A stretch of DNA of 62,366 nt from a virus. The position numbers were made by a program, and so were the translations under genes. Positions within the stretch are counted from its first letter, which is position 1, and every line of letters begins with the position of its first letter. This document shows, one piece after another, positions 27,806 through 34,862 of the stretch. The stretch covers positions 1 through 62,366 of IMG/VR virus record IMGVR_UViG_3300020583_000001, one strand, 5' to 3'. The notes beneath the pieces are model-generated. The model saw nothing but the letters and a program-made list of their open reading frames with translations. It did not search any database and had not been told where the DNA came from.

Positions 27806-27958
27806 CTACTTCTCCTCTGGCTCCGACTCCCTCCCCGTCTCGGAATCGTGCCGCTCGGTGTGAGTCTTGGTAAGACCGAGAGTGGGACGCTCGGCGATGT
27901 CCTTGACGTTCATACCGTCGCGCTCGCAGGACCAGGGGTAGCCTTCTTTGTTCGCCAT
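27806..27958 (-). CDS. Small hypothetical protein, 50 aa
   Basis: The ATG at 27958 follows AGGAGG at ideal spacing, and the 50-residue frame ends one base before the next gene's ATG. The product (MANKEGYPWSCERDGMNVK and a Glu-rich tail GRESEPEEK) is charged and short. I recognise no family. The strong ribosome site and tight packing with its neighbours support it as real. Confidence 0.65.
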   Translation of the reverse strand: MANKEGYPWSCERDGMNVKDIAERPTLGLTKTHTERHDSETGRESEPEEK

Positions 27959-27968
27959 TGCCGACCTC

Positions 27969-28310
27969 CTATGTTATGGGTGTGATGGGTTGAAGTTTCG
28001 TCGGATCAACGCTCACAATGGTCGCCTGCTGCGATAGTGCTGCCGTCAGCGCGTCATCGAGCAAGGTGATATCCGCAAGCGCTTCCGCTGGCAGCCCTGC
28101 TGTGTTCTTCAACTGAGCGATCACTGCTTGCAGGGATGCGATTACGAGCGTTGAGGTGCTGGCTTGGGACGAAGTACCCACACCGTTCTTTAGGAGCACG
28201 CCGAGCACCGAGGAGATGCTGCCGACAGCGGTGCCAATCGTGCCGGGGATTCCCTTAATGCTCCCGATAGCGGTAGCAACTAAACTAGCTATTAAAAGCG
28301 CGAGGGACAT
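27969..28310 (-). CDS. Small Ala-rich, possibly membrane-associated protein, 113 aa
   Basis: The ATG at 28310 follows GGAGGAAA and gives a 113-residue product. A longer upstream frame overlaps the preceding gene, so I reject it. The first 45 residues are hydrophobic (LALLIASLVATAIGS, then Gly-rich VLGVLLKNGVG), and the rest is Ala/Leu helical with few charges. A membrane-associated role is plausible beside the lysis genes. No known motif. Confidence 0.65.
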   Translation of the reverse strand: MSLALLIASLVATAIGSIKGIPGTIGTAVGSISSVLGVLLKNGVGTSSQASTSTLVIASLQAVIAQLKNTAGLPAEALADITLLDDALTAALSQQATIVSVDPTKLQPITPIT

Positions 28311-28311
28311 A

Positions 28312-28683
28312 TCACTTTCCTCCTTGGATTTGCGTGGCCAGCGCTGCGATGTCTGCCACAATCTGGTTAATAGCCGCAGTAAGAGCAGCGGTGTTTGATG
28401 TGGCTCCCGAATGATAGACTTGCCATGCGGCTTGGGCGAGGTCATAGTCCTGGATGGATTGGTTGAGAACGGTTTTCTGAGTGGCGGTCAGCGTCACCTT
28501 GCCAGACGCTATATCCGCCTTGATCGCATTAATCCCCGCCTGCGCATCCATGAGCGTCTGGTAGCTCATTTGGTCAAACGAGTTAATAGCGCCGGGAATT
28601 GGTGCGGTAGCAGCTTTGTTGGCGCATCCCAGTCCAGCTAACGACAAGGCAAGCGCGAGCGCAACTACGAGCGATCTCTTCAT
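28312..28683 (-). CDS. Small lipoprotein, 123 aa
   Basis: A signal sequence (MKRSLVVALALALSLAGLGC) ends in Cys20 in a lipobox-like LAGLGC context, so a lipid-anchored outer or inner membrane protein is predicted. The mature part is an Ala-rich helical bundle (about residues 40-118) with repeated ALxxAINxIxAD patterns. It stands in the lysis region between the endolysin and the tail arm. A spanin subunit is one possibility, and a lipoprotein that blocks superinfection is another. The sequence does not decide. Confidence 0.75.
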   Translation of the reverse strand: MKRSLVVALALALSLAGLGCANKAATAPIPGAINSFDQMSYQTLMDAQAGINAIKADIASGKVTLTATQKTVLNQSIQDYDLAQAAWQVYHSGATSNTAALTAAINQIVADIAALATQIQGGK

Positions 28684-28696
28684 GTGGTGCCTCCAG

Positions 28697-28984
28697 TTAA
28701 GAAGTGCTTACAGCATCCAGCCAGAATGTCGTTCCGGTTTCGGCAGTCGTCGGCGTTCCCGAGAGAGTAACGTTGCCAGAAGCGTCCACCGCTGCGGTCA
28801 GTCCTGCTGGGATCTGCGCCGGGGACGCTGGATCGGTCGAAACGGTGAACGGCCCGGTGCCTTGAGCCGTGCCCACTGGAACCGCGTTGACGGGCACGCC
28901 GACTGTTTCAGCTGGCAGGGTTACAGGCACGACAGTCACTCCGGGGTTGATGGTTAAGGTAACTTGAAACTGTGTGGTTGGCAT
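28697..28984 (-). CDS. Small beta-rich protein, 95 aa
   Basis: The ATG at 28984 follows GGGGAGG, giving 95 residues. A longer frame starting at 29053 would overlap the endolysin. The protein is nearly all beta (FQVTLTINPGVTVVPVTL, GNVTLSGTPTTAETGTTF) and resembles an immunoglobulin-like domain of about 90 residues. Such small domains decorate phage capsids and tails and can bind carbohydrate. Its role here is unknown. Confidence 0.7.
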   Translation of the reverse strand: MPTTQFQVTLTINPGVTVVPVTLPAETVGVPVNAVPVGTAQGTGPFTVSTDPASPAQIPAGLTAAVDASGNVTLSGTPTTAETGTTFWLDAVSTS

Positions 28985-29030
28985 ACAATCCTCCCCTAGA
29001 AAGATGTTGATGATGATAGGTTGACAGCGT

Positions 29031-29444
29031 TTACGCATTGAGAAAACTTCCAAAACTGAATTGCGGATCGACTCCCAACTCTCTCGTAACGTTATTCACC
29101 CAGTTCACCGAGTCTCCCGCCCACTTCTGCCCCAACTCCTGCCACGTCATCTCAGGCGAATATACACTGGATTTTCCCAGAGCGATACGATTAAGTTTGT
29201 CGTATAGCCATTGCCAGCCCACCTCGGCAGAGGGAAAGTGGGTGACGTTTGAGCCCGAGTGCTGCTCGCCACCAAAGGTAATGTAGCCATCGCTAATATC
29301 GCCGGGGTTATTGAGACGAAAAGGATTGGAATCGGGCTGATCGTAACCCTCGGCGACGGCTACCGCATGAGCAATCTCCCACAGCTTGGCGTTCGGATTA
29401 TCAGGCGTAGCGGTCGGCCACGTAGATCGGTCAGCGGTAATCAT
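29031..29444 (-). CDS. Endolysin, lysozyme/transglycosylase-like
   Basis: The 137-residue protein has the hallmarks of a lysozyme-like peptidoglycan hydrolase: AVAVAEGY (probable catalytic Glu32), RLNNPGDISDG (residues 43-53, the N-N-P-G motif of virion and endolysin muramidases), a central HFPSAEVGWQWLYDKL helix and a C-terminal MTWQELGQKWAGD helix. It has no signal peptide. It overlaps the holin-like gene upstream by 4 bases (ATGA), the classic lysis-cassette order. It is the probable enzyme that breaks the cell wall at the end of infection. Confidence 0.85.
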   Translation of the reverse strand: MITADRSTWPTATPDNPNAKLWEIAHAVAVAEGYDQPDSNPFRLNNPGDISDGYITFGGEQHSGSNVTHFPSAEVGWQWLYDKLNRIALGKSSVYSPEMTWQELGQKWAGDSVNWVNNVTRELGVDPQFSFGSFLNA

Positions 29445-29644
29445 CCCTTCGTATCCCTCTCCGATGGATCAAGGAAATGTAGCGCTAAGAATCCAATCAC
29501 CGCTGCTAGCAACCCACGCGGGAAGTGATTCTCGATGAAGAAGGTGAGGGTCATACCTCCGGTCGGACGCTTCCACAGACCGATAGTCTCCAGTATGAAG
29601 AACGCAGCCAGCCAAACGATCCAAGCGTATCCTTCCCAGTTCAT
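29441..29644 (-). CDS. Holin-like membrane protein, 67 aa
   Basis: The 67-residue product has two hydrophobic segments (about residues 6-23 and 44-57, WIVWLAAFFILETIGLW and GLLAAVIGFLALHF) with basic loops and a charged C-terminus (DPSERDTKG). Size, topology and position (coupled to the endolysin by an ATGA overlap) suit a holin that opens the inner membrane. The gene also overlaps the preceding stop. No sequence family can be named from here. Confidence 0.75.
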   Translation of the reverse strand: MNWEGYAWIVWLAAFFILETIGLWKRPTGGMTLTFFIENHFPRGLLAAVIGFLALHFLDPSERDTKG

Positions 29645-30381
29645 GCGAGACTCAGATTGTTGACCGCTACCGAAAGCGGAAGTCCGTTCCCGGTGTCAGC
29701 GGAGCAATAAATTTGCACCTGGATCAACATTTGATTCCTTGTCCAGTTAGTCGGCAAAGCCTTGAAGTTCTGACCGATGGGATAAGTGTTCGTCCCGGCC
29801 TGCACGCTCACGATGCCGAAGGTTTCATTGCTGAAATCGAACTCCATAACCGTGGCACGATGAACCCAGACTCCAGCGGGAAACGCTGTTGGGTTGAACT
29901 TCGTAGCTTCCCATTCCCCCTTGGGACCGGACACCACCAGTGTGTTAGGTGGGGCCACGTCAGGATACTTCCAGACGCAAGCCGTGCTGCAATTCTCCCC
30001 AAATCCATTAGCGTCTGTTAGCCGCCCGTCGAACTCGTCCATCCCGTCTGGCCCGGAGATATACATATAGTCGCAGGAAAGCGTATGCTGTCCACTCTGC
30101 CAGCCAGTGGTTGGAACGCTTAGATACCACAACCCGGTCGCCTTATAAGGTCCGGTGATCGAGAATAACTGGGAGCCGTCCTTCTGCTGCGAGGTGACAT
30201 GAGAACGAGTAGCGACTCCACCGATTCCGTTGGTGCCGCCGTCATGGTAGCCCCAGCTCCCCTGCTGAAGCTGCTGGCCCGCATTCCAGTTGAACTGGAT
30301 GGGTGGAGTGGATGCCAGCGTCACTTGCTTGCCAGCGTTTACTGCCGCTATGGCTGTAGCGAGATCATTTGTATCTGTCAT
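29641..30381 (-). CDS. Beta-sandwich protein in lysis region, 246 aa
   Basis: The 246-residue protein has no signal peptide or helix of note. It is Trp-, Gly- and Thr-rich with repeated strands and a lectin-like look (FSITGPYKATGLWYLSVP, GMDEFDGRLTDANGFGENC, VMEFDFSNETFGIVSVQ). A concanavalin-type carbohydrate-binding or lyase fold is possible. It overlaps the coiled-coil gene (by 17 bases) and the holin gene (ATGA). It could be a virion or surface protein transcribed with the lysis genes. Confidence 0.7.
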   Translation of the reverse strand: MTDTNDLATAIAAVNAGKQVTLASTPPIQFNWNAGQQLQQGSWGYHDGGTNGIGGVATRSHVTSQQKDGSQLFSITGPYKATGLWYLSVPTTGWQSGQHTLSCDYMYISGPDGMDEFDGRLTDANGFGENCSTACVWKYPDVAPPNTLVVSGPKGEWEATKFNPTAFPAGVWVHRATVMEFDFSNETFGIVSVQAGTNTYPIGQNFKALPTNWTRNQMLIQVQIYCSADTGNGLPLSVAVNNLSLA

Positions 30382-30514
30382 TTTCCAACTCCTTTAACTT
30401 TTGTTCCAAATCCGCAATCCGCTGCTTGATCGCCCAACTGATGACGGTATCGTACTGGCCGGGGCTGATCCGGCGTAGGCGTTCGAGTTCCTCTTTAATC
30501 TCATCAACACTCAC
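30365..30514 (-). CDS. Small coiled-coil protein, 49 aa, GTG start
   Basis: The GTG at 30514 overlaps the stop of the gene before it by 4 bases (GTGA). The 49-residue product is highly helical, with heptads of Leu/Ile: VDEIKEELERLRR and IADLEQKLKELE. It is too short to be in most gene predictions but is well packed in the operon. A trimerising helper or a regulatory peptide is possible, without further evidence. Confidence 0.55.
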   Translation of the reverse strand: MSVDEIKEELERLRRISPGQYDTVISWAIKQRIADLEQKLKELENDRYK

Positions 30515-30744
30515 GGCAGCGGTGTTTGCGGAACTCCGGGTACAGTTACTGAATGCGAATCACGTTCCTGCTGCCGTCCTTCCGCGTGCGCGGCTTTGAC
30601 CAGCTGATCCAATCGGCTGTTAATGCTAAGGTGAACCTCGTTGATCTTCCCCCGGTTGATCCACCCCAGCACAACACCGCCCATTGCCACCACGCTGGGT
30701 GGGGTAGCGGCAATAATAGCGATCTTGACGGCTTCAGAGATCAT
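30511..30744 (-). CDS. Small membrane protein with basic tail, 77 aa
   Basis: Residues 6-27 (VKIAIIAATPPSVVAMGGVVLG) form one probable membrane helix. The rest is a charged helix (SRLDQLVKAAHAEGRQQERD) and a Pro tail. A single-span protein with a long soluble helix resembles inner-membrane spanin or holin-associated proteins of lysis cassettes. It is coupled on both sides by 4-base overlaps. Confidence 0.65.
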   Translation of the reverse strand: MISEAVKIAIIAATPPSVVAMGGVVLGWINRGKINEVHLSINSRLDQLVKAAHAEGRQQERDSHSVTVPGVPQTPLP

Positions 30745-30956
30745 CGCGGTGGTAAGTCGCCGTTATAGGGAGCCAGTATCCAGTTAGTCGCCTGCTCTTG
30801 CTCTGGCGTTGGCGTAAACGGGCCCAGATCGGTTTCCGCTACCAGATGCAGAGTCCCGTCGGTCCACTTCACGACCGCTTCCGGTGACGGCATGTTGCCT
30901 TGATAGGTACATTGATTGCCCATCATTATTCCAGCTTTAGCTTGTTTCCAAGTCAT
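30741..30956 (-). CDS. Possible Tad2-like (DUF2829-like) anti-defence protein, 71 aa
   Basis: The 71-residue product has a pattern like the DUF2829/Tad2 family: MTWKQAKAGIMMG in front, then an acidic-Thr stretch LHLVAETDLGPFTPT and PEQEQATNWIL, comparable with the family's GPWTPTxxDxxATDWE ending. The family length is about 70-90 residues, as here. Known Tad2 proteins bind and sequester the cyclic nucleotide made by Thoeris defence. The conserved Arg-x-x-Trp of the N-terminal part is replaced by TYQGNMPSP, so the match is partial and the call tentative. It is coupled by 4-base overlaps within the lysis operon. Confidence 0.4.
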   Translation of the reverse strand: MTWKQAKAGIMMGNQCTYQGNMPSPEAVVKWTDGTLHLVAETDLGPFTPTPEQEQATNWILAPYNGDLPPR

Positions 30957-31339
30957 TGGACCTCCTTATAGTCCGCGTGTGGCCCGGTGAAAGTGTTGCA
31001 CTCCCCATCCGGCCCCTCACTAATTTCAAATGCTACCTTGTAAGTATGCCCAGCATCGAAATCAGGGTCGATCTCGGGTGGTGGACAAACGGCAAACTTA
31101 CGAAGTTCATTATCCAAAGGCTTGTCATCCATCGTGAAGAACTTGGCTCGCACGAGACGCGGTTTAACCTTCTCGAATACTCTCATCTTGTACGGCCCGC
31201 GCTCGTTGTCGTAGCGGTGCGCCTCTCGCATATCCGTCTGCCAGATTCCCACCGAGAACAAGGTCATTGCTGTGATGAGAAATCCAAAGGTAACGCTAGT
31301 CGAGATCGCCTGGATCGCGGGGACGCGGGAGCATTCCAT
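30953..31339 (-). CDS. Membrane-anchored protein with soluble domain, 128 aa
   Basis: I place the start at the ATG at 31339, which gives 128 residues and overlaps the previous gene by 44 bases; a longer frame begins inside that gene. Residues about 10-28 (IQAISTSVTFGFLITAMTL) are hydrophobic. The rest is soluble (MREAHRYDNERGPYKMRVFEKVKPRLVRAKFFTMDDK). One membrane helix and a periplasmic or cytoplasmic domain fits a lysis or envelope-interaction protein. No family is recognised. Confidence 0.65.
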   Translation of the reverse strand: MECSRVPAIQAISTSVTFGFLITAMTLFSVGIWQTDMREAHRYDNERGPYKMRVFEKVKPRLVRAKFFTMDDKPLDNELRKFAVCPPPEIDPDFDAGHTYKVAFEISEGPDGECNTFTGPHADYKEVQ

Positions 31340-31571
31340 AGAGGTAGAATATCCCCCTGACCCACTCTCTAAATCGGTTCTGATCTTCTTCAAACTGCTC
31401 CCGGTCTGCGAGGAATTTATCCATCCGAGCAACTTCCCGATGGATTGCAAATTTAACCATCCAACAAAAAGCAGCAAACACGCCAGCGCCGACAGCCCCC
31501 ATAACAGCGATGAGAAGACTGATTTGCTCACGATCAGAGAGTTCATAAAGTGCAAGCGTGAAAGCAGCCAC
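31296..31571 (-). CDS. Small membrane protein, 91 aa
   Basis: The 91-residue protein has hydrophobic stretches (about residues 16-46: ISLLIAVMGAVGAGVFAAFCWMVKFAIHR) followed by a charged helical part (ADREQFEEDQNRFREWVRG). It overlaps its neighbour by 44 bases in a different frame, which is unusual but supported by the coding quality of both. A holin-like or lysis-regulating membrane role is possible. Confidence 0.65.
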   Translation of the reverse strand: MAAFTLALYELSDREQISLLIAVMGAVGAGVFAAFCWMVKFAIHREVARMDKFLADREQFEEDQNRFREWVRGIFYLYGMLPRPRDPGDLD

Positions 31572-31582
31572 ATCTTCAACTC

Positions 31583-31894
31583 CTAAGTCGTTTTAGTCGC
31601 TTCCGTCTCCGCTGCTGCCACCTTATGCGCTTCAACCTGTGCTATCGCTGCCGGATCGGGTGGCTTACCAAAGTAAGTTTGCGTGCCCGAGGTTGGATCG
31701 TTTAACCGCAGACTGGGGAATAGCCTTGGTAATGCGGCCCCGATGCTGGTCGAGAATGCAAATGCCCACTTGTAGAATCCGTTACTGTTGTTGTTCGGGC
31801 TGGGGAGCGCCGATACAAAGTTGGAAAATAGAAAGTAAGCTCCCAGCGCGACGATGGTCTGGTGAGCCACGATGAAAGCCCAGAGGGCGGTCAT
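31583..31894 (-). CDS. Small membrane protein, holin-like, 103 aa
   Basis: The ATG at 31894 overlaps the previous gene by 4 bases (ATGA), giving 103 residues with hydrophobic helices near the N-terminus (TALWAFIVAHQTIVALGAYFLFSNFVSAL) and in the middle (YKWAFAFSTSIGAALPRLFP). The polar C-terminus is Ala/Glu/Thr-rich. Small two-helix proteins of this sort are common holin candidates. An extension to 31951 would hide the coupled start, so I reject it. Confidence 0.65.
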   Translation of the reverse strand: MTALWAFIVAHQTIVALGAYFLFSNFVSALPSPNNNSNGFYKWAFAFSTSIGAALPRLFPSLRLNDPTSGTQTYFGKPPDPAAIAQVEAHKVAAAETEATKTT

Positions 31895-32067
31895 CGCAGT
31901 GGATGGCCCCCGTAGCCAAGACCGCCAAGCAACACGCTTAGGTAATAGCAAGCCAGAGATGCCCAGCCCAGATGCCAGCGAAAGTTAGGTGCAGGAGCGT
32001 ATGGCCCTACGAACACCGCGATCACAGCAAGTACGAACGCAAATACCAGCAGAATCGTGCTAATCAT
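31891..32067 (-). CDS. Two-helix small membrane protein, 58 aa
   Basis: The ATG at 32067 gives a 58-residue protein with two hydrophobic spans, about 2-20 (ISTILLVFAFVLAVIAVFV) and 35-49 (WASLACYYLSVLLGGL), split by PYAPAPNFRWH. It follows GGAGGAACC and ends 4 bases into the next gene (ATGA). It is one of the shortest members of the run of small membrane proteins before the endolysin. Confidence 0.65.
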   Translation of the reverse strand: MISTILLVFAFVLAVIAVFVGPYAPAPNFRWHLGWASLACYYLSVLLGGLGYGGHPLR

Positions 32068-32076
32068 GGTTCCTCC

Positions 32077-33396
32077 TTATTGCAGTGTTAACAACAAGTA
32101 ATACAAATATACGACCAATGTCCCGTTACCCAAAGTCATATTCGACCCGCCCGACGCGCCGATGGTATAAGGCTGATTATTAAGCAGAGTCAGGGCTCCA
32201 TGCGCGGCAGCGATGGCCAGCGATGCGATCTGCGATACCGTCTGATCGAGGAATCCGGTTTCAGCAAAGGTGATCTTGAACGCGGTGCCAGCGTTGTTCC
32301 AGTCGAGGATCAAAGAATCGCCGTTGATCGTGTACGCGGTCGTGTTGTAATCGTAGCCAAGCGAGATGGCAACCGGGTAGATGGCAAAGCCTGCGCCAGG
32401 AGCGGCGACCAGTGTAATCGGCGTGCCATGTAATGCCAGGAGTTGCGCCGAGGTTAGCGTCGTGTAAACGGTGATGATCGGCGACAGGCCAGCTTGGTTG
32501 ACGAACTGCGTGGTAGCGATCTTGGTGGATACGTCACCGATGGACGGCGTGGGAGCGGTTGGCGTGCCGGTAAGCGCAGGGGAAGCTAAAGGAGCAGCGC
32601 CGGTAACTTGGGCTACAGTGTAATCGCCGCTCACCGGGACTACCGCCCCCGAGCGAGTGTTCCATGTGGTAACGCCGGTCGATGGCAGCGCGGCCTGCAC
32701 GAACGCCGTGGTGGCAAGCTGGGTCGTGTTGGTGCCAAACGATGCCGTGGGACCAGCCGGGACTCCAGTGAAGGTCGGAGTAGCGAGCGGTGCCGCTCCG
32801 GTGACTTGGGAGACGGTATAGTCGCCGGTAGTCGGTACGACGGCACCAGTGCGGGAGTTGAAGCTGGTCACGCCGGTGGAGGGGATAGCCGCTTGTACGA
32901 ACGCGGTCGTGGCGATCTGCGTGGAGGTAGTGCCAAAGGTAGCAGTCGGCGCGGTGGGAACGCCGGTCAGTGCCGGAGATGCGAGAGGAGCCGCGCCGGT
33001 TATCTGAGCGACTGCGTAGTCTCCGGTCTGGGCGATGACCGTGCCCGTGCGACCGAAGACCGAGTTGACCGTGCCTGCGCCACCTGCGGGATCGTTCAGC
33101 AGGATATCGGAGATGGTAATCGGAGAGGCAGGACCGGAGCCAGCGTTGTTTGAAAGGATCACGTCGTAGCGATTGTTAGCGGCGTAGAAGGTGAATTGAC
33201 CGTTCGAGTTCGCGGTGAAGGGATTGGCGAGAGGGGTGATGCCGTTGTCGGAGTAGATGGTAGCAAGGCCAGCGCCGTGCAAATTTACAGTGACAAGACA
33301 CAACGGGTAGGAGCCCTCGACGACCGTCGTCGAAGATAGTCCCGAGGTGACTACCTGCACATCTCCTTGTTGGGCAAATCCCGTGTACGATTGCAT
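32077..33396 (-). CDS. Tail fibre with three 66-residue repeats, 439 aa
   Basis: I take the ATG at 33396, which overlaps the adaptor stop (ATGA), rather than a frame extended to 33462. Residues 1-100 form an N-terminal attachment region (MQSYTGFAQQGDVQVVTS), then three tandem 66-residue repeats run from about 111 to 300. Each has GDYxVxQxTGAAPLAxPxxTG and xxIATTxFV, with GDY at 125, 191 and 257 and IATT/LATT at 161, 227 and 293. The C-terminus is a beta-rich knob. Repeats of this type are common in phage fibres that trimerise, and the tip could bind a receptor. Confidence 0.85.
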   Translation of the reverse strand: MQSYTGFAQQGDVQVVTSGLSSTTVVEGSYPLCLVTVNLHGAGLATIYSDNGITPLANPFTANSNGQFTFYAANNRYDVILSNNAGSGPASPITISDILLNDPAGGAGTVNSVFGRTGTVIAQTGDYAVAQITGAAPLASPALTGVPTAPTATFGTTSTQIATTAFVQAAIPSTGVTSFNSRTGAVVPTTGDYTVSQVTGAAPLATPTFTGVPAGPTASFGTNTTQLATTAFVQAALPSTGVTTWNTRSGAVVPVSGDYTVAQVTGAAPLASPALTGTPTAPTPSIGDVSTKIATTQFVNQAGLSPIITVYTTLTSAQLLALHGTPITLVAAPGAGFAIYPVAISLGYDYNTTAYTINGDSLILDWNNAGTAFKITFAETGFLDQTVSQIASLAIAAAHGALTLLNNQPYTIGASGGSNMTLGNGTLVVYLYYLLLTLQ

Positions 33397-34412
33397 CAGG
33401 ATTGCACTCCAGCGAATCCGGGGGAGGCCACGCCGCCCTGCGTATTGTAAAATGCCAGCCACTTCGCGTAGTTCGAGCGAGTGCGCGTCGAGAACCAGTT
33501 GTCTACGCGATCACGATCCATCTGTCGATACTTCCTAAACAGCGTGTCGTACTCCTTGTTCGCCGCTCCCATCAGGAACTTGAAGTCCGGCCCTTGGTTA
33601 CGCGGCGTCGTGTCCTTGTTCGCCTCGGCCCATTCATAGGCATAGTATTTAGCACGAGCGATCACCACGTCTTGGCCAATCACATAGGGCAAAGTATCCG
33701 TCGGCTTGGCAAGGTCTGGTCCGAAGCGAATCCCGTAAAGTTGATAGTTCACATTGAACGTCGGAATCCCCCACAGGAAATACATCAGCGAGCCGTAGGT
33801 TGGCGAGGCTGGGTTCTGGTCGTCCTGATAAGGGATCACATCCGAGGGTATGCCGTACCACGTCCGCTGCGGGTCTTGCACGTCAATGTCGCGCATCTGA
33901 TAGCGCTCGGTGTAGAGGTCTATGAAGTTTTGCATGTCGCGGACGCTGATCCATGTGCGAAAGTCCTTGATCGGAGAATTCTGGACTATGGGAACGTAAT
34001 AGCACTGAAAGATGGAGAACTGGGCTCCAGTGAGCGAAGGCTCTCCATACCAGCGGTCGAGGGTCGCTACGCCAGTGCCAGAGTTCCATCCCCAGATGTT
34101 GTAGATGCCACCGCTGGCAATGCGGAACTGGCGCTGAGTGATGAGGGAATAGGGCTGAGAGGCTGCGAGGGCGTTAATGGCGGCGGTAGCGGTGGCATCA
34201 AACGTGACAGTCGAGGAGCCTTGGACGGTGGTAACAGTGCCGGTTGAGGCGACCTGTGGAGGAGCGATCCATTGGCCCTCGAATAGTTGGAAGGACCAGA
34301 GGTTCTGGCGGCGGAGGTCGGCATAGGCGCGGTTGATCAGGGTCTTTGTGTAGGACATCGCCATCTTTGGCACTACACCGCGCAACTCGGTTTGAAGGTC
34401 AAGCAAGGCCAT
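33396..34412 (-). CDS. Head-to-tail adaptor-like protein, 338 aa
   Basis: The 338-residue protein has a helix-rich start (LIN-RAYADLRRQNLWSF, residues 26-41) typical of podovirus head-tail adaptors, and a mixed alpha-beta body with many aromatic residues. It follows the coat and decoration genes and is the first gene after the terminator at 34425-34451. A gp11-type tail-connector role is inferred from order and the N-terminal pattern. A second protein with a similar helix pattern lies at 24809-26455. Confidence 0.75.
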   Translation of the reverse strand: MALLDLQTELRGVVPKMAMSYTKTLINRAYADLRRQNLWSFQLFEGQWIAPPQVASTGTVTTVQGSSTVTFDATATAAINALAASQPYSLITQRQFRIASGGIYNIWGWNSGTGVATLDRWYGEPSLTGAQFSIFQCYYVPIVQNSPIKDFRTWISVRDMQNFIDLYTERYQMRDIDVQDPQRTWYGIPSDVIPYQDDQNPASPTYGSLMYFLWGIPTFNVNYQLYGIRFGPDLAKPTDTLPYVIGQDVVIARAKYYAYEWAEANKDTTPRNQGPDFKFLMGAANKEYDTLFRKYRQMDRDRVDNWFSTRTRSNYAKWLAFYNTQGGVASPGFAGVQS

Positions 34413-34424
34413 AGCTGATCCCTG

Positions 34425-34451
34425 TTAAAAAGGCGCGACCGAAGCCGCGCC
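34425..34451 (-). terminator. Leftward hairpin terminator after capsid genes
   Basis: GGCGCG (34432-34437) pairs with CGCGCC (34446-34451) around an 8-base loop. On the minus strand the stem is followed by TTTTTAAC, as in a Rho-independent terminator. It lies between the 125-residue and 338-residue genes and probably lowers transcription of tail genes relative to capsid genes. Confidence 0.75.
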
Positions 34452-34475
34452 ATCAAGTTTACTCCTCCCCGAACA

Positions 34476-34853
34476 TCACACGCAGTCAAGTGTCAGGCGA
34501 ACGTACTCCGCTGACAGGTTGGTCGCCGCGCTAGCTTCAGTTGAGATCGCGCCGAACGCAGCGGAGGTCGTGTACCATTGCACGGTGAATTTGGCGACGG
34601 CTGATCCTGGCTGGGTCTGCGTAGCCGTGTTGAGCTTAATGTTGACGATGTAGTTGCCGGAGTTGGAGTAACCGGACCACGACGCGCCTGCGGATTCGAA
34701 TCCCCCCACACCTACGTCGGAGGCGTTGACCACATCACCTACGCCTGTTGCGGCAACGTATTGAACGTAGGAGGTAGGACCGTAGTGGTCCACCTTCATC
34801 TGGATCTTCGCGCCGACCGCTTGCGGGTATCCGTAGACTATCGTGTTCGCCAT
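34476..34853 (-). CDS. Structural/decoration-like protein, 125 aa
   Basis: The 125-residue product is an almost all-beta protein (GAKIQMKVDHYGPTSYVQYVAATGV, NYIVNIKLNTATQTQPGSAVAKFTVQWY) with no charged helices. It lies two genes after the coat protein, before a terminator, and looks like a capsid decoration or head-completion protein. I do not recognise its family. Confidence 0.7.
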   Translation of the reverse strand: MANTIVYGYPQAVGAKIQMKVDHYGPTSYVQYVAATGVGDVVNASDVGVGGFESAGASWSGYSNSGNYIVNIKLNTATQTQPGSAVAKFTVQWYTTSAAFGAISTEASAATNLSAEYVRLTLDCV

Positions 34854-34862
34854 TGCGTCTCC

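Noticed and set aside
31340-31579. Upstream extension of the 128-residue membrane protein to 31579
   Set aside because: It would run through the neighbouring 91-residue gene in another frame, and its extra residues read as out-of-frame translation of that gene.
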